29,674 nt of DNA from Candidatus Bathyarchaeota archaeon (GTDB lineage Archaea > Thermoproteota > Bathyarchaeia > Bathyarchaeales > Bathyarchaeaceae): contig JAPUUO010000006.1 of the NCBI GenBank assembly GCA_026967815.1, positions 1 to 29,674 on the forward strand. The letters are read 5' to 3'. Position numbers and translations under genes: made by a program. Position 1 is the first letter of the stretch. Every line of letters begins with the position of its first letter. Under the pieces are notes generated by a model, which worked only from the letters and a program-made list of their open reading frames with translations, did no database searches and was not told the DNA's origin. This document shows, in pieces, positions 5,091-13,410 of this stretch.

Positions 5091-7847
5091 ATGGTGCTTC
5101 ATCATTTCAGAAAAATCGTGGAAGAACGAAAAAATTGCTTGAAAGTCCTACGGAAGGTTATGATCTGCGTATTTTTGCTTTTTGCATTATTACAGTTTCT
5201 TTCTTTTAATATAACCTCCGTGCGTTCTCAGCCATCAAGCTTGCTGGTTTTCGCTGAAGCTCCAAGCTTCGCAAGGTTGGATGACATTGACCCTAGCGGA
5301 TGGTTCTATCAAGCCGTGCTCTACAATCCTACGGACAACGACATGGTGGTCACTGGACTGAGATGGTGGGCCAACGCAAGTGCAGGAGTAGACTTCATTG
5401 ACGCTATGAGAAACGCCAAATGCTACGATTCAAGGTATTTTTCGAATCTTCCAACTGTATGGGCTTCTGCAAATGAGGATAGAACAAGATGGGAGTACGC
5501 TAATGGAACAATTTCGATGACAATACCCCCGAAAGAGATAATTGTTACATGGACTGAGGTGCCAACAAATTCTCGAAATAACAATGCCACATTGACGACA
5601 TACTACGTGGAGGCGTGCGTAGGCAGTCAATGGATATCCTCACCATTGTATGCTTCTCATTGTGGACATGACAAAATAGCTAGCACCGTCTTCAGGGCTG
5701 ATTTCAACTTGACAACAAACCCAAACGATGAAAGGCAGAACATAACACAGCACAACCTCAAAACTCCTGAATGGTTATTCAATGAAGATAGGTCAGTCAT
5801 TGCTAATTTATCAACGAGAGCTAGATTGATACCTGTTACCTCATCGAGAAATACTGATGGTATCGATTACGCGACTGTGAATGTGACATTGCCGTCCGGT
5901 TGGAGTTATGTGCCAAGCTCCGCATACAACCCGTATGGTGAGACCATAACTCTCTATTCTGGCGACGGTATAGACAGACTTAGCTGGGATTTGGATAACG
6001 ATGTCTATCGATATTCCGATAACCAGTCTATGGCTCAAAACTACATAGAGTTCAATGTCACAATTCCATACGTTCCTGGTATCTGCAACTTCATGGTAAC
6101 TTCAACTATAACAAGTCGAGTAGAATCGTGGACAACACTTGAAATCCAGTCCATTTATGTGGCTGTTAAAACTCCTCCAAATGCCACCTTTTCATGTTCA
6201 CCAATAGCGCCTCTTACAGGTGAAGATGTAACTTTTAATGCCACCGGCAGTTATGATCTCGATGGACAAATCGTAAATTATTTCTGGGATTTCGGCGACG
6301 GAACCAGCGCTACAGGTGTCATCGTTCAACACGCGTACGTTGACGACGGCAACTATACAGTTAGGCTTACAGTTACAGATGATGACGGAGTTTCAACCAT
6401 AGAAACAAGTGTCAAAACCATTCTGAATCGCGCTCCAGTTGCTTCCTTTGTAGCCATACCCCAACAACCGATAACCGGTGAGACAGCAATATTCAATGCC
6501 TCAGCGAGTTATGATTCAGACGGCGGAATAGCTAGCTACAAGTGGGACTTTGGCGATGGTAACATAACTACAATCTCAAGCTCAACCATTACTCATAAAT
6601 ATTCAAGTTCTGGGAACTATACAGCAACGTTAACCATCTTCGACAACGACAATTTCTCAAACTCCTCAACGCTAACTTTGTCAGTTCATAAAGTTGACAT
6701 TGCCATAGTCGATGTAATTGTCTCAGCCAATGAAGTGCGCATTGGACAAACTGTTGATATCACGATTGTTGTCAGAAACGAAGGCACAATTAACGTCACG
6801 TTTAATGCAATACTCTATGCAAATGACACAGTCATTGAAACGCGAGCGGTTCAAGACTTAACGCCAAACGAAACGAGAAACCTAAACTTTACCTGGGACA
6901 CTTCCAGTGTAGCAGAAAGCGGCACATACCAAGTCCGAGCTGAAGTTGATGAAGTCCAAGGGGAAACAGATGTTGCAGACAACGTTGGCGAAACAGTGAA
7001 CATAGAGATGGATTCGAGGTTTCTTGACATATGGGACAAAATGAACTCATATGCAATGCCGATAGGCATAGGATCTATTTTGATTCTTTCGGCAATCTTG
7101 GGAACAATACTAATTAAACGAAACAAACATGCAGTAGCTCCAGAGACTTCGCCTCCAAAAGAACCGAGAATTTTTGATACACTAGCTAGTGAAGTAATTC
7201 CCGACGCCTACTCAGTCATGATTGTTGGTGATGCAGGTTCTGGAAAAAGCGTATTCTGTCAACAATTGGTGAACACATATCTCAAACAAGGAAAACCGTG
7301 TATCTACGTTACGTATGACTGTTTTCCAAGTGAAATTAAAGAGAATATGAAAAGCTTGGGCTGGAACACGTCAAAATATGAGCAAGATGAAACTCTCCTG
7401 TTCGTTGATTGTTATTCGTCCATTGCCGGAGTCACAGACCAAGAAAAGCACCATGTTGAAAAGCCTTTCGAGCTTTCTGAACTTGGTATTGCTCTGTCCA
7501 TCGCAATGGAAGAATCGAAACAGAAGTCAACGAGAATCTTTCTCGATTCTACTGTGCCTCTTTTTACACGCTTAGATCCAGCGAACGTTGCTGAGTTTCT
7601 TCAAGACCGCATAGCAAAGATAAAGGGTGAAAACGGAGTGTTCTTCTTTACAATCGGAAAAGGAACAGTCGAACATGGGCTTACCCGACGGCTCGAAGAA
7701 ATCGTCGACTGTATCATCGAGCTGGATAGGCATGAAAAGATGGTCGACAGAGAAAGAAGAATGCGTGTGAACAAACTTCGAGGCAGAAGCTTCCACCATG
7801 AGTGGATATCCTTCAGAATTGAGGAAAGAAAACCCTGCAATTTCTGA
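5091..7847 (+). CDS. Membrane receptor-like protein: PKD/CARDB ectodomain fused to a KaiC-like ATPase
   Basis: 918 residues. A hydrophobic segment at about 23-42 acts as signal or anchor. It is followed by an Asn/Thr-rich extracellular region (47-360) with many N-x-S/T sites. Two PKD domains follow (about 362-445 and 448-532, each with W-D-F-G-D-G and S-Y-D-x-D-G), then a CARDB-like beta-sandwich (about 535-640). A transmembrane helix (656-675) is followed by the positive stop K-R-N-K-H. The cytoplasmic part (about 695-912) is a KaiC/RecA-like domain with Walker A G-D-A-G-S-G-K-S (713-720) and Walker B-like R-I-F-L-D-S (815-820). Where KaiC proteins have D-E-S-P, this one has D-C-F-P, so the catalytic Glu is missing and binding without normal hydrolysis is possible. 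ATG 5091 is preceded by GAGG. The layout suggests surface sensing coupled to an intracellular nucleotide switch. Confidence 0.85.
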   Translation: MVLHHFRKIVEERKNCLKVLRKVMICVFLLFALLQFLSFNITSVRSQPSSLLVFAEAPSFARLDDIDPSGWFYQAVLYNPTDNDMVVTGLRWWANASAGVDFIDAMRNAKCYDSRYFSNLPTVWASANEDRTRWEYANGTISMTIPPKEIIVTWTEVPTNSRNNNATLTTYYVEACVGSQWISSPLYASHCGHDKIASTVFRADFNLTTNPNDERQNITQHNLKTPEWLFNEDRSVIANLSTRARLIPVTSSRNTDGIDYATVNVTLPSGWSYVPSSAYNPYGETITLYSGDGIDRLSWDLDNDVYRYSDNQSMAQNYIEFNVTIPYVPGICNFMVTSTITSRVESWTTLEIQSIYVAVKTPPNATFSCSPIAPLTGEDVTFNATGSYDLDGQIVNYFWDFGDGTSATGVIVQHAYVDDGNYTVRLTVTDDDGVSTIETSVKTILNRAPVASFVAIPQQPITGETAIFNASASYDSDGGIASYKWDFGDGNITTISSSTITHKYSSSGNYTATLTIFDNDNFSNSSTLTLSVHKVDIAIVDVIVSANEVRIGQTVDITIVVRNEGTINVTFNAILYANDTVIETRAVQDLTPNETRNLNFTWDTSSVAESGTYQVRAEVDEVQGETDVADNVGETVNIEMDSRFLDIWDKMNSYAMPIGIGSILILSAILGTILIKRNKHAVAPETSPPKEPRIFDTLASEVIPDAYSVMIVGDAGSGKSVFCQQLVNTYLKQGKPCIYVTYDCFPSEIKENMKSLGWNTSKYEQDETLLFVDCYSSIAGVTDQEKHHVEKPFELSELGIALSIAMEESKQKSTRIFLDSTVPLFTRLDPANVAEFLQDRIAKIKGENGVFFFTIGKGTVEHGLTRRLEEIVDCIIELDRHEKMVDRERRMRVNKLRGRSFHHEWISFRIEERKPCNF

Positions 7848-7856
7848 TGAGACCTG

Positions 7857-7891
7857 AAGAAAAAAGAGGGAAAAGTGCGGGAGATATCTCC
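7857..7891 (-). terminator. Hairpin plus U-rich terminator, minus strand
   Basis: On the minus strand the perfect palindrome GGAGATATCTCC (7880-7891) is followed by a pyrimidine run ending in six T. The 16-mer AAAAAAGAGGGAAAAG (plus-strand reading, 7860-7875) recurs exactly right behind the thermosome stop at 10784-10799, which supports a terminator role. It would end the transcript of the Lon-related gene after a 3' untranslated region of about 200 bases. Confidence 0.5.
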
Positions 7892-7911
7892 ATTAAAGCC
7901 GGTTCTAACCA

Positions 7912-7969
7912 GACTATACTGTCAGAGCATTGAACTAAGCTGCTCTATTTGCGCTTGCGGGATATAGTC
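7912..7969 (-). other. Nested inverted repeats, possible structured RNA
   Basis: An outer pair GACTATA (7912-7918) / TATAGTC (7963-7969) encloses an inner pair AGAGCA (7924-7929) / TGCTCT (7941-7946) with an 11-base loop. It lies in the 243-base gap between two convergent genes and upstream of the minus-strand terminator. It would therefore sit in the 3' untranslated region of the Lon-related mRNA or in an independent small RNA. I do not recognise a known RNA family. Confidence 0.35.
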
Positions 7970-8090
7970 GCATCGTCTCTCTCTCCCGTCTGATCATACG
8001 GAAATAGAACATGTTTGGGTTCGGTCTCATGGAAGAGAAGTATTGTATTCGTTCTGAAGGCTTTCCGACTTCACCAAGGTTGCAGGTGCA

Positions 8091-10493
8091 TTATTCTCTT
8101 TTCCCGATGACAAATTCTGGAAACTCTTTTAGCTTTTCCGCCATGACGCCTAGTCTTTTTTCAACTTTCCGATTTATCGTTTCTTCCTCAAAGGTTCCAT
8201 CGGAGAGTCTTGCTCCAGCCTTGATCCCTGTCAGAATCTCAATCCCTTGATCAATTGTTTTGACGGGATAGATGTGGAACTTGCCATGTTGAACGGCTTC
8301 TACTACTGCTTCCTTTAACATGAGGTTTTGAACGTTGCTTTCAGGGATTAGAACTCCTTGTTCTCCAGTGAGGCTTCGGGCTTTGCAGACTTCAAAGAAC
8401 CCTTCGATCTTCTCGTTGACTCCTCCTATGGCTTGGACCTCTCCTTTTTGATTAACGGAACCTGTCACGGCTAAGCCCTGCTTAACAGGAACCGCTGATA
8501 ACGCCGAAAGCAGGGCATATAATTCGGTGCTGGAAGCACTGTCTCCTTCGACCATTCCATAGCTTTGTTCAAAAACCAACCGGGCTGATAAGCCCAGAGG
8601 TTTGTCTTGGGCATACTTTCCGGCCAGGTATCCGCTCAGTATCAATACACCTTTTGTGTGTATAGGTCCTGCCAGTCTTGCTTCCCGTTGAATGTCGATG
8701 ATTCCTTCTTTCCCAAGTCCCACGCTCGCAGTCACTCGTGAAGGCGCCCCAAAGGCGAAATCGCCTAGGCTCATGACTGAGAGACCATTCACCTGACCTA
8801 CGGCTTTACCCTCAGTTCCTATGAGAAGAACGTTCCGTTCAATCATCTCCCGAATCTTCTCTTGAATAAGATTGGAGCGATAAACCTTTTCGTCAATGGC
8901 CTTTCTGACGTGGCTAGCAGTGGTGTATTCAGAGTTATCTTCTTGAGCATAGAAGTTTGCCTCACGAATTACATCAGCAACGTCGCCGAACCTTGTGGAA
9001 AGCTTCTGCTGATCCTGAGCCAGCCTGGAACCATACTCGATTGTTTTGGCTAGTCCTGAAGCATCGAGGTGTCTAAGCTTCTCTTTCCGACAAAACGTAC
9101 AGACAAAGGAAGCATATCGCCTTATGTTCTCTTCGTTTCGATCCATAGTGGTGTCGAAGTCTGCTTTGACCTTAAAGAGTCGTTTGAAGTCTACGTCCAG
9201 AAGGTAGAGCTGCGGATAAAGATTCGGATGCCCGATGAGCACGACTTTCACTTTCAGCGGAATGGATTCGGGTTTTAACCCTTTGGTCGTTATGAAACCT
9301 AGGCGTTCCCCGGCTTCTTCGATGTCTATACGCTCATTCATCAATGACCTTTTCAGAGTGTCATAAGAAAAGAGATTACGTAGCAAATCCTCCACGGTGA
9401 GAACCAAGTATCCTCCATTCGCTCGGTGCAATGATCCCTCGCGAATCATCGTGAAGTCTGTCGTCAGCACACCAAACTGAGCTTCCTTCTCTATTCGGCC
9501 AAAGAGGTTTTGATGTGTGGGGTTTTGCTCAACGATTACTGGGGCTCCTTGAAGTGATGAGTTATCCACTAGGAGATTCACTTCGTACTTCCTAAATGGA
9601 AGTTCCTTCAGCCAAGGAGCTTGAAAAGGAACTGTTGGTTCCTTAGGACCCTCTATGAAGCTGTCGAGATTCTCTAGAACGTCTTTTTTCACAGCTTCCA
9701 GGTAGGTTTTGACTTCAGGAAATCTGCCATATTTTTCAAGAAGCTCCTCAACCAAGTGACCGATGGCAAACAATGCAACCTCTTGATTCAGTTCATCTGT
9801 CTTCTCAGCGATCTTCTTCTGCAACTCCTTCAGTTGCCTCATGGCACTCCGCAACTCTGTCTTCAACTGCTCTCTTCTCTTTTCTATCTCCTGCCTGATC
9901 TCAGGAGACAAGGCCATGAGATCTTGCTCGCTCAGGGGTCGACCCTTCACTACGGGGATTACCAGTACTCCGATTGGTGTACTCTGAAGGACAAAACCTT
10001 CTTTTTTAGCTCTCTCATTGAGCTTGGATAGGAGTTCTTTCCTCTCTTTATCGATTGAGGCAACTAGTGAATCCCGCTTTGCCGCATAATCCTCGCTTTC
10101 AAAAGCTCTAGGTAAAAAGCTTCGGGCATTGTTGACAAAACTTCTCATGTCCATTTGAAATTCCTTTCCCTTTCCAGTCGGCAGTTCAATGGCTCTCGGT
10201 TGATGCGAGTTGACGAAATTATTCACATAGCACCAATCAGAAGGTACAGGCTTACTTTTCGCCACCTCCTCAAGAAAGCCTTTGACAGTCGTTTTTCTCC
10301 CTGTTCCTGGAAGACCTGCAACATAAATGTTGAACCCTTCCTCTTTGATGTCCAACCCAAATCTTAGCGCTTTTACAGCTCTTCTTTGACCGATTATACC
10401 TTCAAGCGGAGTCAACTCTTTGGTTGTTTTACAATGCAGACCAGATGGCTCAGCTCTTTTTCTCAGATTTTCGACGGACAACTCTTTTATCAT
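8091..10493 (-). CDS. Lon-related ATP-dependent protease, soluble bacterial-type (AAA_32/COG1067 family)
   Basis: 800 residues. The N-terminal ATPase module has Walker A G-L-P-G-T-G-R-K-T (60-68), interrupted by a long Glu/Lys-rich coiled-coil insert (about 150-260), with Walker B around G-G-Y-L-V-L-T-V-E-D. The C-terminal S16 protease domain contains G-D-S-A with Ser652 and N-E-K with Lys695. The Ser-Lys distance of 43 equals that of E. coli Lon (S679/K722), so the dyad is intact. There is no membrane segment, unlike the usual archaeal LonB; length and layout fit the YcbZ-like group common in bacteria. It probably degrades misfolded or regulatory proteins in the cytoplasm. ATG 10493 has a TATA box 31 bases upstream, suggesting a leaderless mRNA. 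Confidence 0.9.
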   Translation of the reverse strand: MIKELSVENLRKRAEPSGLHCKTTKELTPLEGIIGQRRAVKALRFGLDIKEEGFNIYVAGLPGTGRKTTVKGFLEEVAKSKPVPSDWCYVNNFVNSHQPRAIELPTGKGKEFQMDMRSFVNNARSFLPRAFESEDYAAKRDSLVASIDKERKELLSKLNERAKKEGFVLQSTPIGVLVIPVVKGRPLSEQDLMALSPEIRQEIEKRREQLKTELRSAMRQLKELQKKIAEKTDELNQEVALFAIGHLVEELLEKYGRFPEVKTYLEAVKKDVLENLDSFIEGPKEPTVPFQAPWLKELPFRKYEVNLLVDNSSLQGAPVIVEQNPTHQNLFGRIEKEAQFGVLTTDFTMIREGSLHRANGGYLVLTVEDLLRNLFSYDTLKRSLMNERIDIEEAGERLGFITTKGLKPESIPLKVKVVLIGHPNLYPQLYLLDVDFKRLFKVKADFDTTMDRNEENIRRYASFVCTFCRKEKLRHLDASGLAKTIEYGSRLAQDQQKLSTRFGDVADVIREANFYAQEDNSEYTTASHVRKAIDEKVYRSNLIQEKIREMIERNVLLIGTEGKAVGQVNGLSVMSLGDFAFGAPSRVTASVGLGKEGIIDIQREARLAGPIHTKGVLILSGYLAGKYAQDKPLGLSARLVFEQSYGMVEGDSASSTELYALLSALSAVPVKQGLAVTGSVNQKGEVQAIGGVNEKIEGFFEVCKARSLTGEQGVLIPESNVQNLMLKEAVVEAVQHGKFHIYPVKTIDQGIEILTGIKAGARLSDGTFEEETINRKVEKRLGVMAEKLKEFPEFVIGKRE

Positions 10494-10519
10494 TGCTTTT
10501 CTTCCCCAAACTCAATCTG

Positions 10520-10528
10520 TTTTATAGG
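10520..10528 (-). promoter_or_regulatory. TATA box of the Lon-related gene
   Basis: The minus-strand sequence CCTATAAAA is centred about 31 bases before the ATG at 10493. Transcription should start only a few bases ahead of the start codon, consistent with the lack of a ribosome binding site. Confidence 0.55.
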
Positions 10529-10782
10529 TAATTTAATGGGGGGGTTAATAAGCTACGCGGAATCATTTTTGCTTTTCACTTTTCTTTCTGTGAACTCCAA
10601 GTTGAGAATTCTTCATGCCTCTTGAGGCTTGAGAATCATCCTTTATCGGGTGACTTCACTGACTGCGGCGTTATACGCCTTGGGCAATCTGTAGAGAGAT
10701 TCATGTACTCGACTTCAAGACGCTTGACGAGACTAGAACTAGGATCAGTTATGCGTAGGCCAAGTCATGTTGTTTAGTGTTT

Positions 10783-10800
10783 AAAAAAAGAGGGAAAAGA
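10783..10800 (-). terminator. Pyrimidine-rich terminator of the thermosome gene
   Basis: Immediately after the TGA stop (10801-10803) the minus strand reads a pyrimidine run ending in seven T (10783-10789). The 16-base core is identical to the one at 7860-7875. T-runs of this kind terminate archaeal RNA polymerase without a hairpin. Confidence 0.6.
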
Positions 10801-12441
10801 TCAGTATTCTTCGCCATATCCGCCCGGTTCAGGTTTTCCTCCTTCTTTCGGCTTTGTAGAGGCAATAACATCATCGATTCTTAAGATCATAGAAGACGCT
10901 TCAGCTGCTGACTTTAAGGCTTGCTCTTTGACGCTTTCAGGTTCAATCACGCCGTTTGCGTACATGTCCACGATCTTGCCTGTGAAGACGTTGACTCCCA
11001 TAAGGTGTCCTTTTGCTTTTTCATGAGCCGCCCGAAGTCCGACGAGTATGTCAATAGATTCAAGTCCAGCGTTTTCGGCCAGAGTTTTCGGTACAATTTC
11101 AATCGAGTCAGCAAAGGCTTCAATGGCGAGTTGTTCTCTTCCTCCAACTTTGGGAGCGTAATCGCGGAGATGCTTGGCTATTTCAGATTCAATGGCGCCT
11201 CCGCCTGCGACGATCTTGTTATGTTCAATTACGTCTGAAATCACTGACAAGGCATCGTTCATAGCTCTCTCAGCTTCATCAACCATTCTTTCTAGACCAG
11301 CACGAATCAGAATTGCAACGGACATTGGGTTTTTGCAGTCTTCTACGAATATCATCTTGTCCTCACCGACTTTCCGCTCTTCTACGAGTCCAGCTTTGCC
11401 GAGGTCTTTAGGCTTTAGATCGTCGATGTGAGTAATGACGCTACCGCCTGTAGCTCTTGCCAGCTTCTCCATATCAGACTGCTTGACTCTTCTAGCGGCA
11501 AGAATTCCTTCTTTGGCTAAGAAATGCTGAGCCATATCATCAATGCCCTTTTGGCAGAGGACCACATTAGCGCCAGAGGTCTTTATTTTTTCCACCATCT
11601 CCCGAATCATTCGGTTTTCTTGATCCAAGAATGCTTTCATCTGTGATGGATCTTTGATTCGGATTTCTGCACTGAACTCGGTTTTCTCGATCTCTAGTGG
11701 GCAATCGAGCAAAGCGATTTTGGCGTTTTTGAGTCGTTTTGACATGCCTGGGTGAACAATTTCTTTGTCAATGATCATGCCGTTTACAAGTTGGGTGTCA
11801 AAGAGGCTTTTGCCTTCTTTCTTTATGATTTGAATCTGATCGATATCTGCGACGTTTTTGTCTCCTCTTCGCTCAGTAACCTGCTTGACTGCACTAATAG
11901 CAATGTCAGCCAGATGGTCTCTTGCAGCGCCGACGGCCTTGCTTGCCATAGCTGTCGAAGCAACTTTCTTCAGGGTTTCACGGTCTTTGAGGTCAACTGT
12001 TATTCCAATCTTGTTCAGCGTTTTAATAGCAGTGTTTGAGGCTTTGCGATAGCCGCTGACAATCACCGTGGGATGAATGTTTTGGTTCAACAGCTCCTCA
12101 GCTCTGCGCAGTAACTCGCCGGCTAAGACGACTGCGGTTGTGGTGCCGTCACCTACCATGTCGTCTTGGGTTTTAGCCACTTCGACTATCATTTTTGCTG
12201 CGGGGTGTTCTACTTCTATCTCGTCGAGTATAGCTGCACCGTCGTTGGTTATTGTTATGTCACCTAAGCCGTCTATGAGCATTTTGTCCATGCCGCGGGG
12301 ACCAAGCGTTGACCTGAGAACTTCAGAAATGATACGCGCTGCCATAATGTTATTTCTTTGGGCATCTTTTCCGCGTCTACGAGCTGTACCTTCTTTTAGG
12401 ATTAAAACGGGCTGTCCGCCTTGGGAAGTTAAATAAGCCAT
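10801..12441 (-). CDS. ths: Thermosome subunit (group II chaperonin)
   Basis: 546 residues, the usual length. Hallmarks are visible in order: G-x-D-A-Q-R-N-N, S-T-L-G-P-R-G-M-D-K-M, the ATPase loop G-D-G-T-T-T-A-V-V-L-A-G-E-L-L (about 97-111), V-A-G-G-G-A-I-E and the C-terminal V-G-L-R-A-A-H. It ends G-G-Y-G-E-E-Y rather than in a long G-G-M tail. It forms a double-ring cytoplasmic complex that folds proteins with ATP. Only one subunit gene is in this window, so other paralogues may lie elsewhere. The ATG is preceded by GGAGGT five bases away, with a TATA box 50 bases upstream. Confidence 0.97.
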   Translation of the reverse strand: MAYLTSQGGQPVLILKEGTARRRGKDAQRNNIMAARIISEVLRSTLGPRGMDKMLIDGLGDITITNDGAAILDEIEVEHPAAKMIVEVAKTQDDMVGDGTTTAVVLAGELLRRAEELLNQNIHPTVIVSGYRKASNTAIKTLNKIGITVDLKDRETLKKVASTAMASKAVGAARDHLADIAISAVKQVTERRGDKNVADIDQIQIIKKEGKSLFDTQLVNGMIIDKEIVHPGMSKRLKNAKIALLDCPLEIEKTEFSAEIRIKDPSQMKAFLDQENRMIREMVEKIKTSGANVVLCQKGIDDMAQHFLAKEGILAARRVKQSDMEKLARATGGSVITHIDDLKPKDLGKAGLVEERKVGEDKMIFVEDCKNPMSVAILIRAGLERMVDEAERAMNDALSVISDVIEHNKIVAGGGAIESEIAKHLRDYAPKVGGREQLAIEAFADSIEIVPKTLAENAGLESIDILVGLRAAHEKAKGHLMGVNVFTGKIVDMYANGVIEPESVKEQALKSAAEASSMILRIDDVIASTKPKEGGKPEPGGYGEEY

Positions 12442-12446
12442 ACCAA

Positions 12447-12500
12447 ACCTCCAAGTGTTTTCTGAATCTAACTATGCACTTTTCCCCTAAGATATAAACT
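12447..12500 (-). promoter_or_regulatory. Thermosome promoter and ribosome binding site
   Basis: TATA element AGTTTATATC at 12491-12500 on the minus strand is preceded by a purine-rich BRE-like GGTAA. Shine-Dalgarno GGAGGT lies at 12447-12452, five bases before the ATG. The transcription start is expected near 12465-12470. No obvious heat-shock operator palindrome was seen. Confidence 0.6.
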
Positions 12501-12604
12501 TTACCTCAGGTGATCCTGTTAGGTCTTTGGGCTCTTGAACTCTCCGCTAATGATTGTTGACCATCGAGACTCTTGGGTTGTTATTTGTGAGCAGAGTGGT
12601 AAAA

Positions 12605-12613
12605 GCTTTAAAT
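12605..12613 (+). promoter_or_regulatory. TATA box ahead of the 12648 small gene
   Basis: GCTTTAAAT lies about 39 bases before the proposed TTG start, at a distance that gives a short leader. It is the main support for transcription of the small gene that follows. Confidence 0.4.
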
Positions 12614-12647
12614 CACTCGTGATAAGTCACAATTGAAGTGAAACACC

Positions 12648-12929
12648 TTGTTGCCTATTGACTTTGCATTAGTAGCGCTTATTTTCGGTGAGTTCTTTCT
12701 GTTTCTGGGCACCGCTTCCTATTTTGGAAAGAGAACGGAGAAACGCCAGACCACAAGAACTACGGACCTTCCGTTCTTCGAGGCAGTCTGGACCAAAAGC
12801 AAGATGGTTTATACTGTTTATCGCGACCACCTAGAAATATTTGTCCCTTCCTCTAGGGTTGAAATGGAGAAAAGGATCAAAGGAAGGAAAGAACCCCAGT
12901 CAAGAAGGCAAATGAGTATCTGTCCGTAA
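12648..12929 (+). CDS. Small single-span membrane protein, unknown function
   Basis: 93 residues. An N-terminal hydrophobic stretch (about 4-25, I-D-F-A-L-V-A-L-I-F-G-E-F-F-L-F-L) forms one membrane helix. It is followed by a basic cytoplasmic tail with Y-R-D-H-L-E-I-F and a Lys/Arg-rich end. I recognise no family. The start is a TTG (12648 or the adjacent 12651) and no strong ribosome binding site is visible, but a TATA box lies at the right distance. It is divergent from the thermosome gene and shares its 206-base upstream region. It may be genuine; codon use looks coding but not strongly so. Confidence 0.4.
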   Translation: MLPIDFALVALIFGEFFLFLGTASYFGKRTEKRQTTRTTDLPFFEAVWTKSKMVYTVYRDHLEIFVPSSRVEMEKRIKGRKEPQSRRQMSICP

Positions 12930-12971
12930 ATGTGCGCGCGGTGCTCTAACGCTTCGTATTGAGTAGGAGAG

Positions 12972-13028
12972 GATATAAACACAAAGAATTAATAATTGTG
13001 AGGTCGTTGTCTCATACGAGGTTATAGC
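12972..13028 (+). promoter_or_regulatory. TATA box and ribosome binding site of the 13029 gene
   Basis: GATATAAAC (12972-12980) is a good TATA box. GAGGT follows at 13018-13022, six bases before the TTG at 13029, which decides that start over the in-frame ATG at 13083. Confidence 0.5.
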
Positions 13029-13400
13029 TTGCAAGACGAATTCGCTATCCATTATGAACCATTCAAAGAAATTATCATCATGGAATACACCAGGTTTCAA
13101 ACTCCAGATCATCTAGCGCGTTTCCTAAGCGTAGCTGCTGGAGGCAAACCAACCGGCATCTACTGGTCTGAAGGTGTAGCCTTCTTCTACTATCCCATAT
13201 CTGCAACAACTGAAGTAGCCACAAAGGCGCTGATTCAAGAGAAAAGGGTTTACTGGGCGTTTGTCAGCTATGCGATAATGCCTGAGTATCGACCAATAAT
13301 TGAAACTAAAGAAAAGATAATGGTTCCAGTGATCGATATGAGTCAAAGCTCGCTGTTTCAAAAGGTTGCTCAATGGTTAAACGAGCGTCAAAAAACATAG
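13029..13400 (+). CDS. Conserved-looking hypothetical protein
   Basis: 123 residues, soluble, no Cys, no membrane segment. It appears to alternate strands and helices (for example G-I-Y-W-S-E-G-V-A-F-F-Y-Y-P, then V-Y-W-A-F-V-S-Y-A-I-M-P). I recognise no family. A TATA box at 12972 and GAGGT six bases before the TTG start support expression. The protein from the internal ATG (13083) would lose 18 residues. It is convergent with the acyl-CoA synthetase gene, whose stop lies 10 bases beyond its own. Confidence 0.6.
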   Translation: MQDEFAIHYEPFKEIIIMEYTRFQTPDHLARFLSVAAGGKPTGIYWSEGVAFFYYPISATTEVATKALIQEKRVYWAFVSYAIMPEYRPIIETKEKIMVPVIDMSQSSLFQKVAQWLNERQKT

Positions 13401-13410
13401 AAAACACTGA

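Larger units (their letters stand above)
10494..10800. other. Intergenic region with two tight hairpins
   Basis: 307 bases between the thermosome stop and the Lon-related start. It holds the Lon-related promoter at the left end and the thermosome terminator at the right end. Between them are two short hairpins: GCCTC-TT-GAGGC (10617-10628) and GGCGT-TAT-ACGCC (10667-10679). No open reading frame with a ribosome binding site is visible. A small RNA is possible but I can name no family. Confidence 0.4.

Noticed and set aside
4992..5132. Open frame behind the GGAGGTGA sequence, overlapping the start of the PKD-KaiC gene
   Set aside because: No start codon in the plausible frame and only a 19-codon GTG frame otherwise; kept only as a possible relic in the 4983-5006 entry.
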